Part shown: in pieces, positions 1 through 7,945 of the stretch | How positions within the stretch are numbered: position 1 is the stretch's first letter | Layout: every line of letters begins with the position of its first letter | Origin: an uncultured Alphaproteobacteria bacterium | GTDB taxonomy: Bacteria > Pseudomonadota > Alphaproteobacteria > Rhodobacterales > Rhodobacteraceae | NCBI GenBank assembly: GCA_902562285.1 | Contig: CACESU010000016.1 | Coordinates: 1 to 37,911, forward strand | Direction of reading: 5' to 3' | Length of the DNA stretch: 37,911 nt | Translations under genes and position numbers: made by a program | The notes under the pieces: generated by a model | What the model was told of the DNA's origin: nothing | Databases searched by the model: none | Seen by the model: only the letters and a program-made list of their open reading frames with translations

Positions 1-1
1 A

Positions 2-274
2 AGGGGAAAGGCAGACGTGGGAGAAAAAACTATGCTTGATGTCTTAATTCCAGTTTCTCTATCATTGAATGAACTCAAAAATGAAAAAAATATAAAAACA
101 GTTGCTGAAAAAATTAAAATGGTTGCAGAAGATGGTATGTTATCTACCAAAGATATAATGGCGACTAAAGGGAGAGCATCCTTTTTAGGAGAAAGAGCAA
201 TAGGTCATATAGATCCTGGAGCTAGATCTTCTCAACTTGCTATAAGTGCAATATGTGACGAATATATAAATTAG
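2..274 (+). CDS. dhaL: Dihydroxyacetone kinase subunit DhaL (C-terminal part)
   Basis: This is the C-terminal end of the nucleotide-binding subunit of a dihydroxyacetone-type kinase; the 5' part lies outside the window. The reading frame is open from base 2, so the GTG at 17 is an internal valine and not a start. Visible family signatures are GEKTMLD, matching the family's GDKTMxD motif, and KGRASFLGERAIGHIDPGA near the C-terminus. The protein would pair with the DhaK encoded 9 bases downstream. Bacterial DhaL either uses ATP directly or is recharged by the PTS protein DhaM. No DhaM is visible here, so the phosphoryl donor is undetermined. DhaK/DhaL pairs also act on erythrulose-like ketoses, so the substrate is not certain. 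Confidence 0.9.
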   Translation, partial: RGKADVGEKTMLDVLIPVSLSLNELKNEKNIKTVAEKIKMVAEDGMLSTKDIMATKGRASFLGERAIGHIDPGARSSQLAISAICDEYIN

Positions 275-283
275 AGGAACAAA

Positions 284-1276
284 ATGAAAAAATTTATTAA
301 CAATGTTGAAGAAATTCTTACTGAGAGTTTATCAGGTTTTCAAAAAGCCCATCCAGAGATCATTAAAGTTCACTTTTCTCCAGACTTTATATTCAGAGCT
401 AAAAAACCAGCTGGTGATAAAGTATCCTTAATATCTGGAGGTGGGTCAGGTCATGAACCACTCCATGGAGGATTTGTTGGTCAAGGAATGCTCGATGCCG
501 CATGTCCCGGTCAAGTATTTAGTGCCCCCACACCAGACCAAATGGAAGCTGCTGCTAGTAAAGTTCATAATGGAAAAGGTATTTTATTTATAGTGAAAAA
601 TTATTCAGGGGATATCATGAATTTTGAAATGGGTGCTGATATGATCGATTTTGATCATGAGACTATCCTCGTAAATGATGATGTAGCAGTTGAAGACTCA
701 ACTTTTACTACTGGAAGAAGAGGTGTTGCTGGCACCATGATAGTTGAAAAAACAGTAGGTAGCCTTGCTGAAACTGGAGCATCTTTAGAAGAATGCAAAT
801 TATTTGGTGACCAAGTGAATAATGTTACAGCGTCAATGGGAGTTGCATTTACAAGTTGTACTGTTCCTGCAGCTGGAAAACCTACCTTTGAAATTGGAGC
901 AGACGAAATGGAATTGGGGGTAGGAATACACGGAGAACCGGGTAGAAAAAGAGAGAAAATTAAAACGGCGAATGAACTAACTAATGATATAATAAGTAGT
1001 ATCCTTGAAGATCTTAAACCAGACAGAAATGAAGAAGTTTTGATGCATGTAAATGGATTTGGCGGCACACCTTTAATGGAACTTTATCTATTATTTGACG
1101 TCGGTCAAAAGATTTTGGAGAAAAAAGGAATTAATGTTAGTCGGTCTCTAGTTGGTAATTATACAACTTCACTTGATATGGCCGGAGCATCTTTTTCAAT
1201 TACAAAACTCAATGAAAAAATAACTAAGCATTGGGACTCTGCAGTACACACAGCAGCATTGAGATGGAAAATTTAG
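284..1276 (+). CDS. dhaK: Dihydroxyacetone kinase subunit DhaK
   Basis: This is the substrate-binding subunit of a cytoplasmic dihydroxyacetone (or related ketose) kinase, making dihydroxyacetone phosphate for glycolysis. At 330 residues it has the usual DhaK length. The SGGGSGHEPLHGG block is at about residues 51-63. The histidine that covalently binds the ketone as a hemiaminal is His216 in GVGIHGEPG. The SD sequence (gagga) overlaps the stop of the preceding dhaL, so the two are translated together. The order L-K is the reverse of E. coli dhaKLM. A DMT-type transporter follows 122 bases downstream on the same strand. The family is certain; the exact substrate (dihydroxyacetone, erythrulose or another short ketose) is inferred. 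Confidence 0.93.
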   Translation: MKKFINNVEEILTESLSGFQKAHPEIIKVHFSPDFIFRAKKPAGDKVSLISGGGSGHEPLHGGFVGQGMLDAACPGQVFSAPTPDQMEAAASKVHNGKGILFIVKNYSGDIMNFEMGADMIDFDHETILVNDDVAVEDSTFTTGRRGVAGTMIVEKTVGSLAETGASLEECKLFGDQVNNVTASMGVAFTSCTVPAAGKPTFEIGADEMELGVGIHGEPGRKREKIKTANELTNDIISSILEDLKPDRNEEVLMHVNGFGGTPLMELYLLFDVGQKILEKKGINVSRSLVGNYTTSLDMAGASFSITKLNEKITKHWDSAVHTAALRWKI

Positions 1277-1291
1277 TTTATTATTTTGTTC

Positions 1292-1311
1292 AATTTTATT
1301 GAAATAAAATT
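1292..1311 (+). terminator. AT-only hairpin after dhaK (weak)
   Basis: A perfect 8-bp inverted repeat (aattttat/ataaaatt) with a TGAA loop begins 15 bases after the dhaK stop. It contains no G or C and has no clear T tract after it, so it is at best a weak terminator or a processing signal. Confidence 0.25.
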
Positions 1312-1398
1312 CCTCATAAACCAAGATTTAATTTTCTGTTGACTTGAGAAAATTTTATAGTAAATGGTGGCCTTAAATAAGTATAATGGATCATCAGT

Positions 1399-2331
1399 AT
1401 GGAAAACGAGCGTCTAGGTATTTTGTTAATACTTTTGGGAATGAGCTTGTTTTGTGTACAAGATATTTTTATAAAACTTATAATAACAAATACTTCAATA
1501 CTTCAAATACTGGTTTTTAGAGCAATCCTAGGTTTTATTCTTTTGACTGGATTTCTTTATTTAAATCAAAAGAGAATATCTTATAAATCCAATTATCCCT
1601 TTATTGCTTTAATACGTGGTACTTTTTTTTTTCTAGGTTTTGTTTGTTTCTACATATCCCTTACAAAAATACCATTAGCGGAAGCCAATGCTTTATTTTT
1701 TACAAATCCAATCATGGTGACAATTCTTTCAGTCTTTATACTCAAAAATCCAATTGGATATCATAGAATTTTAGCAATTGTAATTTGTTGTGTTGGAACT
1801 TTACTAATCGTCAAACCATCTATTCATAACTTCAACTGGTACATTCTATTACCAATTTTTACTGCATTTTCTTATTCTATTAGTATGATATTATCAAAAA
1901 TAACCAGCGATAAAGATAATTCCTTTCAGCAATCATTTCATATCTATTTGGGGGGAGTTATTCTAGGATCTTCACTTTCAATTATTTTAATTAATCAATC
2001 TGTATCTAGTTCACCTCTATTTAGTATTTTATCCATAAAGTGGAACTTAACAGATATAAATATAATATATATATTAATTATAATAGCTGTCGTTGGTACT
2101 GCAGGTATTTTTTGTTTAGTTTCAGCTTATAGGATAGGATCACCTTCCGCAAATGCACCATTTGAGTATGTTTTGCTAATATATTCATTAATTTCTGGAT
2201 ATATAATATTTAACGAAATACCAGATATTTTTTCTTTGACAGGAATGGGGCTCATTATAATTAGTGGCATTTACGTATTTGTAAGAGAGAGCCTAAAGAA
2301 AAGATTGATTGCAACAATTAAATCACGGTGA
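1399..2331 (+). CDS. DMT superfamily (EamA-type) membrane transporter
   Basis: This is a 310-residue integral membrane protein with about ten hydrophobic helices arranged as two EamA repeats, the normal drug/metabolite transporter topology. The first repeat opens with ILLILLGMSLFCVQDIFIK, and FFTNPIMVTILSVFIL and LIVKPS match conserved EamA segments. Members export or import small metabolites such as amino acids, sugars or nucleotide precursors; substrate cannot be assigned from sequence. It follows dhaK on the same strand with a 122-base gap, so co-transcription is possible but not shown. It ends convergent with the glutaminyl cyclase gene. Confidence 0.85.
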   Translation: MENERLGILLILLGMSLFCVQDIFIKLIITNTSILQILVFRAILGFILLTGFLYLNQKRISYKSNYPFIALIRGTFFFLGFVCFYISLTKIPLAEANALFFTNPIMVTILSVFILKNPIGYHRILAIVICCVGTLLIVKPSIHNFNWYILLPIFTAFSYSISMILSKITSDKDNSFQQSFHIYLGGVILGSSLSIILINQSVSSSPLFSILSIKWNLTDINIIYILIIIAVVGTAGIFCLVSAYRIGSPSANAPFEYVLLIYSLISGYIIFNEIPDIFSLTGMGLIIISGIYVFVRESLKKRLIATIKSR

Positions 2332-2337
2332 AAATAA

Positions 2338-2362
2338 AATATTAATAAAAACCCTTAATATT
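2338..2362. terminator. Candidate bidirectional AT-rich hairpin
   Basis: A perfect 8-bp inverted repeat (aatattaa/ttaatatt, 9-base loop) lies in the convergent gap between the DMT transporter gene and the glutaminyl cyclase gene. Its position fits a shared transcription end, but the arms are AT only, so chance occurrence is possible. Confidence 0.3.
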
Positions 2363-2378
2363 AGGTAATTTAATTGCA

Positions 2379-3149
2379 TTAAATATCTAATAAGTAAATA
2401 AAATTCCAGTTTTTTCCTGTAATAAAAATCTTATCATTTACTTTATCCCAAGCAATTCCATTGGGCACATCTTCAGTTTCTTTTTGCTCACTAATTTTGC
2501 TTATATCAAAAATACTAGTTACATTCCCCGATATTGGATTGATTGTAATAATCTCATTACTTTGCCAAATATTAGCCCAAATCTCCCCTCTAATAAATTC
2601 TAATTCATTTATAAATATTTGTTTGTTTCCATATAAGGAAACAGAAATAGTTTTTTCAACTTCAAAATTCTTCGGATTTAAAAAATAAATTTTTTCAGAA
2701 CCATCACTTAATATTAATGATTTCCCATCATTAGCTAGTCCCCAACCCTGTCCATATATTTTAAATTCATCTAGTAATGTGAAATTATTAATATCATATA
2801 CAAATCCTTTTTTAGATTTCCATGTGACTTGAAAGATTTTATCATCATGAATGGTTATACCTTCACCAAAATATTTAGGTAGTAATTTGTTAAAATTTGT
2901 AACTTTACCAGTGTTTTTATTAATTTTTTTGATTTCGGAAGTACCCCAACCTCCTGTACTTTCAAAAAAATGTTCATTTTGATAAACTAGACCTTGTGTA
3001 AATGCACTTGGATCATGATTATACTTTTCAATAATATTAGCTTGAGTTAATTCTTTTTTTTTAACTATTAAAACACCCATTGAGTAAGTAGGTATCAAGA
3101 AAAAAATAAGAAAATTAAAGAAAGTTATATTTATTAACTTAAAGATCAT
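2379..3149 (-). CDS. Glutaminyl-peptide cyclotransferase (glutamine cyclotransferase)
   Basis: This secreted five-bladed beta-propeller enzyme is predicted to cyclise N-terminal glutamine to pyroglutamate on exported proteins or peptides (Glu_cyclase_2 family). The 256-residue product starts with a hydrophobic signal or anchor segment (about residues 4-25). It then shows the plant/bacterial-type QC signatures HDPSAFTQGL, STGGWGTS, FGEGIT, QVTW, GQGWGLANDG, LILSDGS, NELEF, ANIW and DVPNGIAWD. It stands alone, convergent with the upstream transporter gene and divergent from the ABC operon at 3323. The assignment rests on clear motif order; the physiological substrate is unknown. Confidence 0.88.
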   Translation of the reverse strand: MIFKLINITFFNFLIFFLIPTYSMGVLIVKKKELTQANIIEKYNHDPSAFTQGLVYQNEHFFESTGGWGTSEIKKINKNTGKVTNFNKLLPKYFGEGITIHDDKIFQVTWKSKKGFVYDINNFTLLDEFKIYGQGWGLANDGKSLILSDGSEKIYFLNPKNFEVEKTISVSLYGNKQIFINELEFIRGEIWANIWQSNEIITINPISGNVTSIFDISKISEQKETEDVPNGIAWDKVNDKIFITGKNWNFIYLLDI

Positions 3150-3208
3150 AATAATGATAGACTAAAACAAACTCAAATCTGATTAAAGTCTAAACATATT
3201 TAAAAAAG

Positions 3209-3236
3209 TTTACGTAAGGAAAAGTAACTGTATACT
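3209..3236 (+). promoter_or_regulatory. Candidate sigma-70 promoter for the NMT1-type ABC operon
   Basis: A -35-like TTTACG (3209-3214) and a -10-like TATACT (3231-3236) are separated by 16 bases, placing transcription start near 3243, about 80 bases before the binding-protein start codon. The -10 match is good and the -35 moderate. The palindrome at 3265-3287 lies just downstream. Confidence 0.45.
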
Positions 3237-3264
3237 TTAATATGTTTTTAAATAAAATATATTG

Positions 3265-3287
3265 AGTTTGTAAAATTTTTACAAACT
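3265..3287. promoter_or_regulatory. 23-bp perfect palindrome, operator candidate
   Basis: Two 11-base arms (agtttgtaaaa and its exact reverse complement) flank a single central base. A one-base centre suits a dimeric repressor site better than an RNA hairpin. It lies 36 bases before the start of the NMT1-type binding protein and downstream of the candidate promoter. The TTGTA-N-TACAA type core resembles sites of some GntR-family regulators, but no regulator gene is visible nearby. Confidence 0.5.
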
Positions 3288-3322
3288 GACAAAAATATTT
3301 TTAATACGAGAAAGGAAAACAA

Positions 3323-4327
3323 ATGCGTAATTTTCTTTTAGGAGCTATTATATTCTTTTGTTCCTCAATTAATAGTTTTGCTGAAACTAAAATGTCTTTT
3401 GCGTTAGATTGGAAATTTGAAGGGCCAAGTGCACCGTATTTTTATGCAATTGATCAAGGTTTCTTCAAAGCAGAAGGTATAGATGTAGAAATATCACCAG
3501 GGAAAGGTTCATTAGATGCAATTCCTAAAGTTGCAACTGGTGCTTTCCCAATAGGATTTGCTGATATAAATAGCATTGTAAAATTCATTGATAAAAATCC
3601 AGGAGCTCCTGTTATAGGCATTATGATGGTTTATGATAAACCACCATTCGCAATAGCTGGAAGAAAAAGTCTTGGTACCAGTACTCCAAAAGATTTAGAG
3701 GGAAAAATTTTAGGCGCACCACCTCCAGATGGAGCTTGGGCTCAATTTCCTGCATTTGCGTCCGCAAATAATCTTGATGTTAGTAAAATTAAAGTTGAAC
3801 CTGTTGGCTTCCCAACACGTGAACCAATGTTAGCAGAAAGTAAAGTTGACGCAATTACTGGATTTTCATTTTCTATGTTTTTAAACTTAGTAAGGTTAGG
3901 AGTTCCTGAAGATGATATTACTATAATGTTGATGGCAAATAATGGCTTAGAACTTTATGGAAACTCTATTATAGTAAATACAGATTTTGCAGAAAAAAAT
4001 TCAGATTTGGTTACTGGATTTTTAAGAGCTATTGCAAAAGGCTGGAAAGCTGCAATTGAAAATCCAGAAGATGCAGTTAAAAGCATGTTAAAAAGAAACC
4101 CCGCAGCAGACTTGGCATTAGAAACAAGACGTTTAAAACTAGCCATAGAAGGAAATGTTATTACAACGAACACAGCATCGAATGGTATGGGAAATATTGA
4201 CCCAGAGAGAATGAAAAAGGCTTTAGTTCAATTAGCTGAAAATTATAAATTTGAGAATTCTCCTAATATGTCACTATATTTCACAGATAAATATCTACCA
4301 AGTGATGGTAGTTTAATGATAAAATAA
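3323..4327 (+). CDS. NMT1/THI5-type ABC transporter substrate-binding protein
   Basis: This is a periplasmic binding protein of the NMT1/THI5/SsuA class, which captures small organic ligands such as pyrimidine vitamin precursors, sulfonates or aromatic acids for import. A Sec signal peptide spans residues 1-20 (cleavage near SFA|ET). The mature protein begins with the hallmark FALDWKFEGPSAPYFYAIDQG and FFKAEGIDVEI, then SGFADINSI-like positions and EPMLAESKVDAITGF. Length 334 is normal. A modest SD (aaagg) precedes the ATG. It heads an operon with ATPase (4377) and permease (5152), and a stem-loop follows its stop. Ligand unknown; no thiamine or sulfonate gene is adjacent. Confidence 0.88.
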   Translation: MRNFLLGAIIFFCSSINSFAETKMSFALDWKFEGPSAPYFYAIDQGFFKAEGIDVEISPGKGSLDAIPKVATGAFPIGFADINSIVKFIDKNPGAPVIGIMMVYDKPPFAIAGRKSLGTSTPKDLEGKILGAPPPDGAWAQFPAFASANNLDVSKIKVEPVGFPTREPMLAESKVDAITGFSFSMFLNLVRLGVPEDDITIMLMANNGLELYGNSIIVNTDFAEKNSDLVTGFLRAIAKGWKAAIENPEDAVKSMLKRNPAADLALETRRLKLAIEGNVITTNTASNGMGNIDPERMKKALVQLAENYKFENSPNMSLYFTDKYLPSDGSLMIK

Positions 4328-4332
4328 CAGAT

Positions 4333-4358
4333 TAGTAGGTGGATAATTTCACCTACTA
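4333..4358 (+). promoter_or_regulatory. Intercistronic stem-loop after the binding-protein gene
   Basis: A perfect 9-bp stem (tagtaggtg/cacctacta) with an 8-base loop starts 6 bases after the binding-protein stop and ends before the ATPase start. It contains four G-C pairs. There is only a short pyrimidine-rich stretch after it, so it is more likely an mRNA 3' end stabiliser or partial attenuator than a full terminator. Confidence 0.6.
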
Positions 4359-4376
4359 CTACCTTTACTCTTTATT

Positions 4377-5150
4377 ATGCATATAGAACTTAGAAATGTT
4401 TCTCATGAATTCACTTTAGAAGCAGGTTCTCTTCCTGTTTTAAAAGATTTATCTTTTTCAGTACCTAAAGGTAGGTTTACAGCTATAGTTGGTCCTTCAG
4501 GTTGCGGTAAATCTACAATAACTAGATTAGTGAGTGGCCTTTTAAAATCAAAAAAGGGTGAAGTTCTTATTTCTAAGGAGGTTGTAAAATCACCAAGATC
4601 TACAGTGGGAATGGCTTTTCAAAATCCCGTCCTTTTGGAATGGCGAAATATCTTAGATAATGTAATCCTTCCACTTGAAATAGTGTCAAAAAATATCTCA
4701 AGAGAAACAAAAATCAAACGTGCTAGAGAGCTTTTGAACCTAGTTGGCTTAGCTGAATTTGAGAAAAGCAAACCGTCAGAATTGTCAGGAGGAATGAAGC
4801 AAAGAGCATCCCTTTGTAGGTCTTTAGTCCATAAACCTGAAGTATTAATATTAGATGAGCCATTTGGAGCTCTGGATGCTTTCACAAGAGAAGACTTATG
4901 GCAAACAATGTTGACGTTAAAGAAACAAGAAAGCTTTACCTGCATACTTATTACTCACGACCTGCGAGAGGCAATTTTTTTAGCAGATCAAGTTTTAGTA
5001 CTGTCAGGAAGACCTGCAAGTTTACAATTCCAATTAGACGTAAAACTTGGTGACGATAGAAAATTGGATGATTTATATACAAATGAAACTACAAAATCTT
5101 TAGCTATACTTAGAAAACAAATAGAGATTGCACAGAAATCAATGATGTAA
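4377..5150 (+). CDS. ABC transporter ATP-binding protein (nitrate/taurine class)
   Basis: This cytoplasmic ATPase powers the NMT1-type importer. In the 257-residue protein the Walker A GPSGCGKST is at residues 39-47, the Q-loop in AFQNPVLL at about 81, the ABC signature LSGGMKQR at 136-143, Walker B LILDEP at 157-162 and the H-loop His194. This resembles SsuB, TauB and ThiZ proteins, as expected beside an NMT1-class binding protein. There is no clear SD before the ATG, and the upstream stem-loop may limit its expression. One base separates its stop from the permease ATG at 5152, implying coupled translation. Confidence 0.92.
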   Translation: MHIELRNVSHEFTLEAGSLPVLKDLSFSVPKGRFTAIVGPSGCGKSTITRLVSGLLKSKKGEVLISKEVVKSPRSTVGMAFQNPVLLEWRNILDNVILPLEIVSKNISRETKIKRARELLNLVGLAEFEKSKPSELSGGMKQRASLCRSLVHKPEVLILDEPFGALDAFTREDLWQTMLTLKKQESFTCILITHDLREAIFLADQVLVLSGRPASLQFQLDVKLGDDRKLDDLYTNETTKSLAILRKQIEIAQKSMM

Positions 5151-5151
5151 A

Positions 5152-5907
5152 ATGAATTATAATAAGATAACAATTCCATTAATAAGTCTTTTAATTTTTT
5201 GTCTGTTCTGGGAATGGATTGTTTGGTTTAATGGATGGCCAAATTATAAAATGGCATCTCCTTCAGATTTATGGCCAGCATTTTGGAAATTTCGTTGGTT
5301 ATTCCTAAGTTATGGATGGGATACACTTTGGAGAACTGTTATCGGACTATCTTTGTCAATTGTAGTTGGACTTGGTTTTGGTGTCATTATGGGATTTTCA
5401 AAAACAATGCGGATAGCTCTTTATCCCTTACTTGTAGGATTTAATGCCATACCTAAAGCTACAGTAGTACCTGTAATTGCACTTATGTTTGTCGGATTTC
5501 ATGATATGAATACTATTTTGATAGTTATACTTATTTCATTTTTTCCAATTGCGGTCTCGATTTCTATTGGGTTATCAACGCTAGAACCCGAATATAAAGA
5601 TATTTTATTATCATTAGGAGCTACTAAATTTGAAATTTTTTATAAGATAGCATTACCTAAAACATTACCCGAATTTTTTGGTGCTCTAAAGGTATCTGCA
5701 ACTTTAGCATTTATTGGTACAAATTTAATGGAAATAATTGAACCACATGGTAAAGGGTTAGGGCACCTATTTGATAGTGGTAAAATTAGTGCTGACTATC
5801 CACTAATGTTTGCCGTGCTAATCGCGTTAGCTTTGCTGGGTATTTTCCTTTATTACATCGTGGTTATGTTTGAAAGCATTTTTGCAGGTTGGGCAGAACG
5901 AAATTAG
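5152..5907 (+). CDS. ABC transporter permease (SsuC/TauC class)
   Basis: This 251-residue inner-membrane permease of the BPD_transp_1 family has about six transmembrane segments and forms the channel of the NMT1-type importer. The ATPase-coupling EAA-like loop is visible around LSLGATKFEIFYKIALPKTLPEF (written here as LSLGATKFEIFYKIALPK). It begins one base after the ATPase stop and completes the three-gene operon. It ends convergent with the amidohydrolase gene. Family and role are clear; the substrate is not. Confidence 0.9.
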   Translation: MNYNKITIPLISLLIFCLFWEWIVWFNGWPNYKMASPSDLWPAFWKFRWLFLSYGWDTLWRTVIGLSLSIVVGLGFGVIMGFSKTMRIALYPLLVGFNAIPKATVVPVIALMFVGFHDMNTILIVILISFFPIAVSISIGLSTLEPEYKDILLSLGATKFEIFYKIALPKTLPEFFGALKVSATLAFIGTNLMEIIEPHGKGLGHLFDSGKISADYPLMFAVLIALALLGIFLYYIVVMFESIFAGWAERN

Positions 5908-5929
5908 TATTTTAAATTTAAAAAAATAC
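5907..5929. terminator. Candidate bidirectional AT-rich hairpin
   Basis: A 7-bp inverted repeat (gtatttt/aaaatac) with a 9-base loop begins at the last base of the permease stop codon, in the convergent gap with the amidohydrolase gene. It has one G-C pair, so support is weak. Confidence 0.25.
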
Positions 5930-5962
5930 ATTCTGCTGATATTAATTTTACAAATAAATTTT

Positions 5963-6802
5963 TTACTTTAAATCCCAAAGATCAAAGGCATTAGACCAAA
6001 AAAAGTTTTTCTTTTCTTCATAAGACCAGTCTTGAGTCATCAGATAAGTGGCAGCAACCCAAGTTTCTAGACCACCACCAAGATTACATACTGGACTATC
6101 ACTACCCCAAATAATTCTTTTAAATCCAAAAGAATTTACCACATGTTCAAAATAAGGTTTTATATCATCTAAAGTCCATATCTTATTATCACCATAAGCA
6201 ATAATACCTGAAATCTTGCAAAATAAATTATCACGCTGAGCTAATTTATTAATACTTCTTTTCCAGTCATTAAAATCACCTTCTTTTATATTAGGAACTC
6301 CACAGTGATCTAGAATAAATGTGACTTTTGGACAAAAATCAATTAGTTCCATTATTTCTGGGTGTTGATGTGGAAAAGCACATAAATCAAAAGTAAACAT
6401 TGTATCAGATAATAACTTGATATTATTTTTAAATTGATCACTTCCTACAGTATTATCTGGTGCAACATGTAATACCCTACGAAAACCCTTAATTAATTGT
6501 TGTGCGTCTGCATATTGAATCATATCTTGGAAATCATTTTTTTCTGGTCTACAGGAAGATATAACTCCTTTTATTATAGTATCATTATTTTCAATCAAAT
6601 TATGTATCATCTTCGTTTCTTCTTTAATTTGATTTTCTCCAACGTCTACTTCCATATGCAAACATGCACTTATTCCTAAACGACTAGCTTTAATGTGATA
6701 GTCTTCATAACGACTTGGTTTATTGAGTAAATCTACTTTATCTAACCATGGATATCTCAAAATTTCTGGATAAATTAAATGGAGGTGGGTATCAAATAGC
6801 AT
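5963..6802 (-). CDS. Amidohydrolase-superfamily lactonase (COG3618, L-fuconolactonase-like)
   Basis: This predicted cytoplasmic metal hydrolase of the amidohydrolase_2 type most resembles the COG3618 group, which includes L-fucono- and L-rhamnono-lactonases. Metal-site residues visible in the 279-residue protein are His6 and His8 (DTHLHL), His166 (LDHCG) and Asp235 (WGSDSPV). It lies 84 bases downstream of the SMP-30-type lactonase gene on the same strand, so two unrelated lactonase folds are probably co-transcribed. With the aldo/keto reductase at 9819-10871 this would allow aldose to lactone to aldonate. An alternative is a 4-sulfomuconolactone-type or other cyclic-ester hydrolase. Confidence 0.8.
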   Translation of the reverse strand: MLFDTHLHLIYPEILRYPWLDKVDLLNKPSRYEDYHIKASRLGISACLHMEVDVGENQIKEETKMIHNLIENNDTIIKGVISSCRPEKNDFQDMIQYADAQQLIKGFRRVLHVAPDNTVGSDQFKNNIKLLSDTMFTFDLCAFPHQHPEIMELIDFCPKVTFILDHCGVPNIKEGDFNDWKRSINKLAQRDNLFCKISGIIAYGDNKIWTLDDIKPYFEHVVNSFGFKRIIWGSDSPVCNLGGGLETWVAATYLMTQDWSYEEKKNFFWSNAFDLWDLK

Positions 6803-6886
6803 ATTTAAACCTTAAGATTGATAAAATTAATGAAAATTTATGGTAACATTAAATTGAATTAGTTAAAGAAAATTGATTAAAATATT

Positions 6887-7828
6887 CTAAATAATGCAAG
6901 ATTTTCCATTTACTGCTAAATAGGTTGAATAAATAGAAGTTGTTCCAGCAATAAAAAGTCTGTTTAAAGAACTACCTCCAAAACAGACATTTGCAACCAT
7001 CTCAGGGATATGGATTTTTCCAATGAGCTTTCCATCTTTGGCAAAGCAATGAACACCATCTGCAGCTGATGACCATAACCTATCTTCACTATCAAATCGA
7101 AACCCATCAAAAAGACCTGCATTGCATTCTGCAAATACTTTACTTTCACCTAATGAACTTCCATCTTCATTTAATTTCATTTTCCTTATATGTTTGGGAC
7201 CATTTTTCTTATGAGATAAACCAGTATCAGAGATATAAAGTGAAGTCTCATCAAGGTTAAAAGCTAAACCATTCGGTTTAATAAAATCTCTTGCTACAAC
7301 TGAAATATCTTTTAATTTCTCATCTACTCGATAGACAAAGCAACCTTCTTGTTCAGAAATAGATTTTATCCCTTCATAATCACTAATAATTCCATATGTA
7401 GGATCAGTAAACCAAATTGAGCCATCTGATTTAACAACAACATCATTAGGAGAATTTAATTGTTTATTATTAAAATTATCAGCAACTATTGAAATTGAAC
7501 CATCATGTTCTGTCCTTGTCACTCTTCTACTTTTATGCTCACAAGTGATCAATCTACCTTGATGATCAATAGTATTCCCATTAGAACAATTTGAAGGTTC
7601 TCTGAAGATTGAAACACTACCATCAGTTTCATCCCAGCGAAGAATTCTATTATTAGGTATATCCGAAATTAACAAATATTTGCCAGCAGGAAACCAAACT
7701 GGTCCCTCTAACCATCTTGCTCCTGTCCATAGCCGCTCTACTCTTCCATGACCTGTCAAACAATTTGCAAATTCTGAAGAAATAATTTCAAAACCTGTAC
7801 CTTCTATCTCACCAAACAAATAAGCCAC
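6887..7828 (-). CDS. SMP-30/gluconolactonase family protein
   Basis: This six-bladed beta-propeller lactonase (SGL family) opens sugar-acid lactones such as gluconolactone in a metal-dependent way. Expected metal ligands are visible: Glu41 in LEGPVW, Asn128 in SPNDVV, Asn186 in KPNGLAFN and Asp201 in ISDTG. Length 313 is typical, and no signal peptide is seen, so it should be cytoplasmic. The start is a GTG; no in-frame ATG with a better SD was found. It is the first gene of a minus-strand pair with the COG3618 lactonase and is divergent from the isomerase/kinase pair at 7946. Confidence 0.88.
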   Translation of the reverse strand: MAYLFGEIEGTGFEIISSEFANCLTGHGRVERLWTGARWLEGPVWFPAGKYLLISDIPNNRILRWDETDGSVSIFREPSNCSNGNTIDHQGRLITCEHKSRRVTRTEHDGSISIVADNFNNKQLNSPNDVVVKSDGSIWFTDPTYGIISDYEGIKSISEQEGCFVYRVDEKLKDISVVARDFIKPNGLAFNLDETSLYISDTGLSHKKNGPKHIRKMKLNEDGSSLGESKVFAECNAGLFDGFRFDSEDRLWSSAADGVHCFAKDGKLIGKIHIPEMVANVCFGGSSLNRLFIAGTTSIYSTYLAVNGKSCII

Positions 7829-7945
7829 CCTATGTTTATATTTTCAATTATTAAACTTAGGATACAGTAAACCAAATATATATTCTAAAAAAGTTATATT
7901 TTGAAAAAAAATATGCTAATGGTTATATTAAATAATCTTATTGTC

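Noticed and set aside
655-1068. 137-codon open frame on the minus strand inside dhaK
   Set aside because: It is fully antisense to a well-supported dhaK with strong family motifs; its product has no recognisable domain.
3150-3322. Possible TPP or other riboswitch ahead of the NMT1/THI5-type importer
   Set aside because: I looked for conserved TPP-box sequences (such as CTGAGA) and found none; the region is better explained by a promoter and a palindrome.
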